Shown piece after piece: positions 57,286 through 64,000 of a DNA stretch of 64,000 nt. The notes under the pieces were generated by a model. It made no database searches. It saw nothing but the letters and a program-made list of their open reading frames with translations, and was not told the origin of the DNA. Source of the stretch: Hanleya hanleyi (lineage: Eukaryota > Mollusca > Polyplacophora > Lepidopleurida > Hanleyidae); assembly GCA_036873755.1 (NCBI GenBank), contig JAVTVY010020406.1, forward strand, positions 1-64,000, read 5' to 3'. The position numbers and the translations under genes were made by a program. Each line of letters opens with the position of its first letter. Position 1 is the stretch's first letter.

Positions 57286-57660
57286 CCAAGTGTGCCTTAA
57301 CTATGCCCTAACTGCGCCTAATTGAGTACCATCCATACAATACCCCTCCTAACTGCACCCTAATTTTCTATTGGAGCAGGTGATGCGCTCTAATTAGCGC
57401 CATATCTGCGCCTTAATATTGCCCGTACTGCGCCCTAATCGCGCTATACTACTGTGCTCTAATTGCGCTATATTAAGGGCGCAGCTAGGCGCAATAAAAG
57501 TTTTTGAAACCGCGCCCTAAAAGCGCTCCAGGCATATTGGGAATAATGCGATCTCCAAGGACGCAGTTAGAGCGCGCACTCTAACAGCGCTGTAGCTGTC
57601 TAAATCACCGCGCTCTAATGGCGCCCTAACTGCGCCCTGTTTCTGTTAGGGCACTCCATT
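57286..57660. repeat. GCGCCCTAA(C/T) motif cluster
   Basis: About 20 variants of GCGCCCTAA, GCGCTCTAA or their complements (TTAGGGCGC, TTAGAGCGC) in 375 bp at irregular 10-30 bp spacing. Examples are GCGCCCTAATCGCGC and AATGGCGCCCTAACTGCGCC. Many adjacent motifs can pair with each other. There is no coding frame. Confidence 0.75.
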
Positions 57661-58199
57661 TGAACTCAACCCAACAAACGCTTCAATACGACACCCCACA
57701 TGGCCCATTTGTATCAAGCATTTCTGTACTAGAATCATCGGTTAAAACCCGAAAATTTTGTCGGCTAGATTCAAGAATCAAAAATTAGAATTGGAAAAAG
57801 GTATTAGTGCTCAGAACACAGAACTCGGAATCAATAACACACTATACTATAATTACCATAGTTACTCCGCACAAATGGCAAGTCTTAACCAGTCCTTACT
57901 GCAGTTCTGGTAATAACATAATAAATCATCGGCATATTTCATATACCTTTCTGAAATGATTATATTCTGTGAGAAAGTGAGAGAACGGCAGGTTGGGTTT
58001 AGAAAGTGTGTTAGTCAACCAATATAGCTGGTTACAAAGTAAAATATAGAGAACACAATGATATACTGATTGTATATATAGATTTTTGTTTCGAAAGTCT
58101 ATTTTCTCAGTAGTGAAAGAACCAAGTATAGAGATTTGTTCGTTGTTTTCAAAGTTGATCAAGAATACAGGTGAGCTGAAAGGGTCTTTCGGTAATTAA
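57661..58199. other. no recognisable feature
   Basis: AT-rich sequence without conserved frames. Confidence 0.35.
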
Positions 58200-58312
58200 T
58201 AAAATGGCAGCATTAGATCTACTCTGTTACAAGTAGATATCCCGCCCCTCCCCTCCCTTTCAAAAAATGTTGAAAGCGACGTTAAATCTTATTCACTCAC
58301 TCACTCACTTTC
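58200..58312 (+). mobile_element. mollusc-type retroposon 3' end with (ACTC) tail
   Basis: A C-rich segment precedes GTTGAAAGCGACGTTAAATC, then TTATTCACTCACTCACTCAC. The GCGACGTTAAA plus tetranucleotide tail is a familiar ending of short retroposons in gastropod and bivalve DNA. The body is too short to classify. Confidence 0.55.
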
Positions 58313-58691
58313 CGCAATTAAGGCTAAAAATATCGCAAATGTTAAGTTTTTCATATCAGAGAAGCGATGGATTGTAATCTTTTATGGGGAATGAACTTTT
58401 ATTCAATAAAAAAAATTATTTCCAAACCTTTATAATAATTATTAATCTTAAAGGTTCTACCGAATGGTACCCACACCCCATACTTTTTTTTATGCTAAAT
58501 TGTTGTAAGAGGTTATATTTGACATTTACTAGCGGTTTACTGTTTCTGGGAATGGTCGAAGTTTTCCAAAAAACAAAATTGAAATCCCCATTACCACGCA
58601 TGTTTGGAAACGGCGAAAGCCGTGAACTGCTTGAATATGACGTCGAAGTCTGATTACGATCGTTCGTAGCGAGCAATCGTAGAGAAGTTTC

Positions 58692-61600
58692 TATGATGCA
58701 TTCCACACCTAAATCATGTGCGGTTAAAAATAGACATGGGTTCGGGTCTTCGGCCTTAAATATATGTAAGAATTTTAACCAAACTCCTGTAAAAGTATAT
58801 ATTTTCCGAATGGGCACATTCATGCCATTATTCCAGGAGATAAGTAAGCTATTCAAATTGAAAAGGAAAGACGTGCAATCCTCCTTAAACCTTCAACTTT
58901 TCTGAAAAACTCCATAAAATGTACGAAAATGTGTCAAATTCGACCCACCATCCTGAGAAAACAAACGAAATGATTTTTTTTGTTAGACATGTGAAAGTTT
59001 CTCCGTCCAACGGGCATTTTGAAAAGGCGGAAGAAACAGGGGGTCGACCTAGCCGTTTTTGTAAAATTTTATCTCCATGCATAAAGGAATCATCATTTTC
59101 GTTCCCCGAAAAAGTGAGGATTTTGGCTTGCCATAAATTCAATTCCGGAAACCATTAACTCTGTAGTGGCGCTTAGGTGCGATAAGCAAGCAATTGTTAT
59201 ATCCTCGTTTGAGGAAATGGTGACGTCCAGCAGGGTGATACTATAAATATCAGTTAGTAGAGAGGGAAGAATAATTACCATGTTGTCAACAACAGGCGAC
59301 CTTCCTTATTATGAAATTAGGGAGGGGCCGCTTTTTACGAAACCGTGGCAAGTGTGGGGTGCACCCTTAAGGCTAGGGTGTTTTCTCAGAATTTCTGTTC
59401 TCAACACTATGCCAATCTAGAAGTGTTTGCGAGTTTCTTGGCATGCGACACTTGCTTGTAGTATGCAGTTTTATCGGATATAACGTCAATCACTTTCCCC
59501 CTAGCCCATCTTTGTTTTTGCGACTTTTACAAAAAAATCACGAGTTACGAGCTCAAAAGAATATCATAGCATTATGCTTTGACCGTGACAATGAAACCCA
59601 TGTACAAAGATCGGGAGCGTTAACCAGCTTCCAAATGAGGCATGAGAAGCGAAATAAACGCAAAAATAGCTGAAATTCGAGCCAAATTGTCAATAATTCT
59701 TTATTCCGACTTTTGCAAAAGATTGGAGGATGGAAGTACAAACCTCGAGATAAAAGGGACAAACCCAGAATAATACGCTCTTATTCACTCTAGATCAGGG
59801 TGCTGGTGTGACCCGTATTGAAAATTAATCACTTTGACATTCACATTGATAATAATGGGACATACAGGTCACTAATTGTAACATATATGCCTAAGTAAGG
59901 GGAGGTAATTCTGTATAGGTCCAAATCGCATATATGCCAGGCCAATGCTATCATACCATGTAGTATGCGTAAAATCGAGACATTTCTGACTAAGATATAT
60001 GAACTTTACGATCCCATTACATATCAAGTCATTACAAGGTCCGAAATAAGCGATTTTAACGAGTGTAGTGTTGGAGAACATACAATAGTTGACCTACTCG
60101 TGTATTATAACCGTGCATTGGAGCCTACATTAAGGGTGCATTCCACACCTAAATCATGTGCGATTAAAAATAGACATGGTTTTGGGTATTCGTCCTTAAA
60201 TATATGTAAACATTTTAACAAAACCCCTGTAAAAGTATATATTTTCCAAATGGGAACACTCATGCCATTATTACAGGAGACAAGTAGGCTATTTAAATTG
60301 AAAAGGAAAGACGTGCAATCCTCCTTAAACCTTCTTCTTTTCTGAAAAACTCCATAAAATGTACGAAAATGTGTCAAATTCGACCCACCATCCAGAGAAA
60401 ACAAACGAAATGATTTTCTTGTTAGACATGTGAAAGTTTCTCCGTCCAACGGGCATTTTAAAAAGGGGAAAACAAACAGGAGGTCGACCTAGTCGTTTTT
60501 TGTAAAATTTTATCACCATAAAGGAATCATCATTTTCGTTCCCCGAAAAAGTTAGGATTTTGGCCTGCCATATATTCAATTCCGGAAATGATTACTCTGT
60601 AGTGACGCGTAGGTGCGATCAGCAAGCAAATGTTATATCCTCGTTTGAGGAAATGGTGACGTCTAGCAGGGTGATACTATAGATATCAGTTAGTAGAGAC
60701 GGAAGAATAATTACCATGCTGTCAACAACAGGCGACCTTCCTTATTATAAAATTAGTGATGGGCCACTTTGTACGAAACCGTGGCAAGTGTGAAGTGCAC
60801 CCTTAAGGCTAGGGGGTGTTTTCTCAGAATTTCTGTTCTCAACGCTATGCCAATCTAGAAGTGTTTGCGAGTTTCTTCGTATGCGACACTTGCTTGTAGT
60901 ATGCAGTTTTATCGGATATACCGTCAATCACTTTCCCCCTACCCCATCTTTCTTTTTGCAACTTTTTCTAAACAATCACCAGTTTACGAGCTGAACAGAA
61001 TATCGTAGCATTATGCTTTGACCGTGGCAATCAACCCCATGTACAAAGATCGGGAGCGTTGACCAGCTTCCAAATGAGGCATGAAAAGCGAAATAAACGC
61101 AAAAATAGCTGAAATTCGAGCCAAATTGTCAATAATTTTTTATTCCGACTTTTCCAAAAGATTGCAGGATGGAAGTACAAACTTCGAGATAAAAGTGACA
61201 AAACCAGAATAATGCACTCTCATTCACTCTAAATCAGGGTGCTGGTGTGATCCGTATTGAAAACTAATCACTTTGACATTCACATTGACAATAATGGGAT
61301 ATACAGGTCACTAATCGTAACATATATGCCTAAGTAAGGGAGGTAACATATATGCCTAACCAAGGGGAGGTAATTCTGTATAGGTCCAAATCGCATATAT
61401 GCAAGGCCAATGCTATCATACCATGTAGTATGCATAAAATCGAAACATTTCTGACTAAGATAAATGCACTTTACTATCCCATTCCATATCAAGTCATCAC
61501 AAGGTTCGAATAAGCGCTTTTAACGAATGTAGTGTAGGAGAACATGCAATATTTGACCTACTCGTGTGCTATAACCATGCAATGGAGCCTACATTAAGGG

Positions 61601-62020
61601 TGCATTCCACACCTAAATCATGTGCGGTTAAAAGTAGACATGGGTTCGGGTCTTCAGCCTTAAATATATGCAAAAAATTAACAAAACCCCTGTGAAAGTA
61701 TATATTGTCCGAATGGTCACACTCCTGTCATTATTCTAGGAGACAAGTGAGATATTCAAATTGAAAAGGACAGACGTGCAATCCGCTTTAAACATTCTTC
61801 AACTTTTCTGAAAAACTCCCTAAAATGTACGAAAGTGTGTCAAATTCGACCCACCATCCAGAGAAAACAAACGAAATGATTTTCTCCGTCCAACGGGCAT
61901 TTTAAAAAGGTGGGAAAACAGGGGGTCGACCTAGTCGATTTTTGTAAAATTTTATCGCCATAAAGGAATCATCATTTTCGTTCCCCGAAAAAGTGAGGAT
62001 TTTGGCCTGCCATATGGCAC
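58692..62020. repeat. ~1.45-kb tandem repeat of unknown identity, about 2.3 units
   Basis: TGCATTCCACACCTAAATCA recurs at about 58697, 60137 and 61601 (1,440 and 1,463 bp apart). Other shared landmarks are TGTCAAATTCGACCCACCAT (58932, 60372, ~61837), ATCCTCGTTTGAGGAAATGG (59201, 60638) and TGACCGTG(A/G)CAAT (59579, ~61019). Units differ by roughly one in ten bases. Unit 3 stops near 62020. Open frames such as 58693-58905 and 60136-60345 are partly conserved between units (FKLKRKDVQSSLNL), but I recognise no domain. Confidence 0.85.
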
Positions 62021-64000
62021 CAGCCCACTATTAATTCCGTTACTTGTTATGTATTAGCGTTAAAAATCGGCAAAAATCCAGAAGATTTACAATGCATAAA
62101 TCCACCTGGCATGTCAATATTTACCTTGTGGGACATTACCAGTGGAAGTCTTGACAGATGTTGACCATGGAAATTTCAAATTCCTGCCACTGACAGCTGA
62201 TTGGTGCTACAGAATGTCATTCAATTTGTAAACAGGGAGCCTTGTCACCCTTCACTGATCATGTCTCCATCCACCATGCTTTTTTCAAAGTGGCCCAAAT
62301 CAACACCAGGAAGTACAGTTTGAAGACTCATCTGCAAGTTGAAATATCAGATGTATCAGAAATGCTGAAAAATCGCAGCTCATAAAATCCATAAAGATCT
62401 GCTCTCAAATTTCTAAACAATGTAGGTCGTGGGCACTGACCCGGAAGTGATTAACTGTAGTCTGATGCCTGTCAGGGTTGGAACCATTGTGAAAATAAGG
62501 ATTGCTCTCATCTGAACTAACCATACCCATCCCCAAACTATCTTGAGAAGGTGCAGATAAAACTATGCACAGATAGAGATTTTACAGCCTATATACCAAG
62601 GGTATCCCCTTTATAATTTCCCCTCAGTTTGCCCCATATGACTTAAGACTGAGGTACAAATAAAAAGTACAATATCTCACTAACCTGTACATATTTTCCA
62701 AGTCGACAATCCTTCTGCCTATAAAAAGAATTATAAAGCATCAACTAGATATGTTAAACACTATTTTAAATTATTTTTTTTATTATTTTAATTCATTTTT
62801 TATGAAATTTTTCAAATTAAAATTTAAAAATAAAGAAAAATTAAATTCAAAATGTGACAAAACATAACTTGTTTACAAGCTGCTCATTTCGACTACATTT
62901 GGTAAAAATTTCCTTCATGGCAGTGGTTAACTTCCCCATGTAATCAGTGGGTCATCCCAGTAATCTATCAAATGTGATTAAAATTTGATGTTGATACAAA
63001 GATCAAAGACATGTTTAATCCTGTAATAAGTGACAGCAATATACACAACTGTGTACACAACACATACCAAAATATAACATTGAGGTGTTTATGGTATACA
63101 CAACTCCCATATAGAGAATATATGTCAGTTCAATTGGATGGATCTACATCTCATCAAGATCTTGCTGGCAGTAATTAGAAAGATGGACATATTACTTGTA
63201 AACAGTTATTATTACTGAGAAAACTCCTAAATAACATTGAGGAATATATTCTGTGTCATATTTCAAGTCCACGAAGGCAATGTCTGCAAACAGGCCACAC
63301 TTGTCAAAACACAACATAGAAGAAAAAAGGACTAAAATTGAATGCCAACATATCTGATGGTCATTTGCTGATCTCTGCTACATTAACAACCATGAAAGAT
63401 GAGGACAGCTGGAAGTTGCCTCACTTAAACTGTTAACTGTTAACTGTTTGGTGAAACATTAAAGTGGCAACTTACAGAGAGCAAGGCCTATCTTTCAACA
63501 GAGTTGGAGGCCATAGCTCTGAGTCACACTGTGCGAAATTCCAAGAGAAACTATTTGATGTGTGTGTGTGTGGGGTGGGGGAGGGGGTGCTTGCTAATAT
63601 TTGGTGCCTGTAATCCATGTTCCTTGCCACCCACAAGATCTCTGATATGAATATGAAAGAAAATTACAAACTTATAATCCTGGAGATAGTGGAAATGGAA
63701 TGAAGAGAAAGTATTTGCTATGATGCAAATGTGACTGACAATAGACACACAAAAATGTGAAACCATCAACAGTCAGATCAATTGTTGACTCAGTTAATCA
63801 GATTTTATTTGTCTCATTAAAATTAAAAATGCAAAAGGCATTTTGGAAATTCTGTGTGTGTGGTACAAACAACTGAGGTTTTACAGGTGATATGATTATT
63901 ATTAATTTCATGTGGTTTTAGACTGATATAAAGTGAATTTATGCATAAATGATTGAAGCATTGAAGATTTGAACTGAGGTCTAGATTTTGAAAAAAGGCA
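62021..64000. other. no recognisable gene
   Basis: AT-rich sequence with a TG/G-rich run at 63557-63590 and an AACTGTT triplication at 63429-63449. Nothing else could be supported. Confidence 0.4.

Overview
This window looks like repeat-rich, AT-rich DNA from a marine invertebrate, most likely a mollusc. The basis is spliced transposon genes, frequent TACATGTA-like words, a retroposon tail of the form GCGACGTTAAATC(TTCACTCAC)n, satellites built on GGGCCATAACTCTTGAAAA, Penelope-like elements with a GIY-YIG module, and DIRS retroelements. I see no convincing single-copy host gene, no tRNA or rRNA and no CRISPR array. Nearly everything recognisable is mobile or satellite DNA.

0-12.5 kb: a roughly 160-bp satellite; a 5'-truncated Penelope-like reverse transcriptase (RT); a small Ty3/gypsy-like RT relic; a satellite (4.1-5.5 kb) dense in AGGTCA half-sites that form perfect DR1 and IR3 nuclear-receptor-type elements; a LINE endonuclease relic; several degenerate satellites; and a large palindrome (9.7-11.46 kb) with a second palindrome and a MITE nested in its left arm.

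12.5-48.5 kb: one DIRS retroelement (gag-like ORF, RT/RNase H, tyrosine recombinase, inverted terminal repeats and internal complementary region) blown apart by nested insertions. Its RT is split by a 29.3-kb TIR-bounded DNA transposon (14349-43696, here Kolobok-1). Kolobok-1 carries a P2X7 'ballast'-like YQFEP gene at one end and a THAP exon at the other, with a spliced Kolobok-type DDE transposase on the same strand as the THAP exon. The intron after the THAP exon holds a second, about 16.5-kb transposon (25.4-41.9 kb), flanked by arrays of the palindrome AACCATGGTT. That element carries a C2H2 zinc-finger/Tnp2-type transposase and a divergently transcribed lysine-rich accessory gene. The DIRS recombinase gene is split by a 1.87-kb TTAA-flanked element (45466-47332, Kolobok-2), which again pairs a THAP gene with a YQFEP gene at opposite ends.

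47.6-56.8 kb: the DIRS 3' end plus the 5' part of a Penelope-like element is tandemly duplicated (about 3.24 kb x 2). The second copy runs on into a fuller Penelope element whose GIY-YIG module lies upstream of the RT (permuted order) and whose RT is interrupted by a satellite-like insertion.

56.8-64 kb: a GCGCCCTAA-motif patch, a retroposon tail, an unidentified roughly 1.45-kb tandem repeat (58.7-62.0 kb), then featureless AT-rich sequence.

The nesting order (DIRS oldest, then the Kolobok elements, then the Tnp2 element in a Kolobok intron, then LINE and MITE insertions) is read from interrupted reading frames and splice phases. All family assignments rest on motif recognition without database searches.
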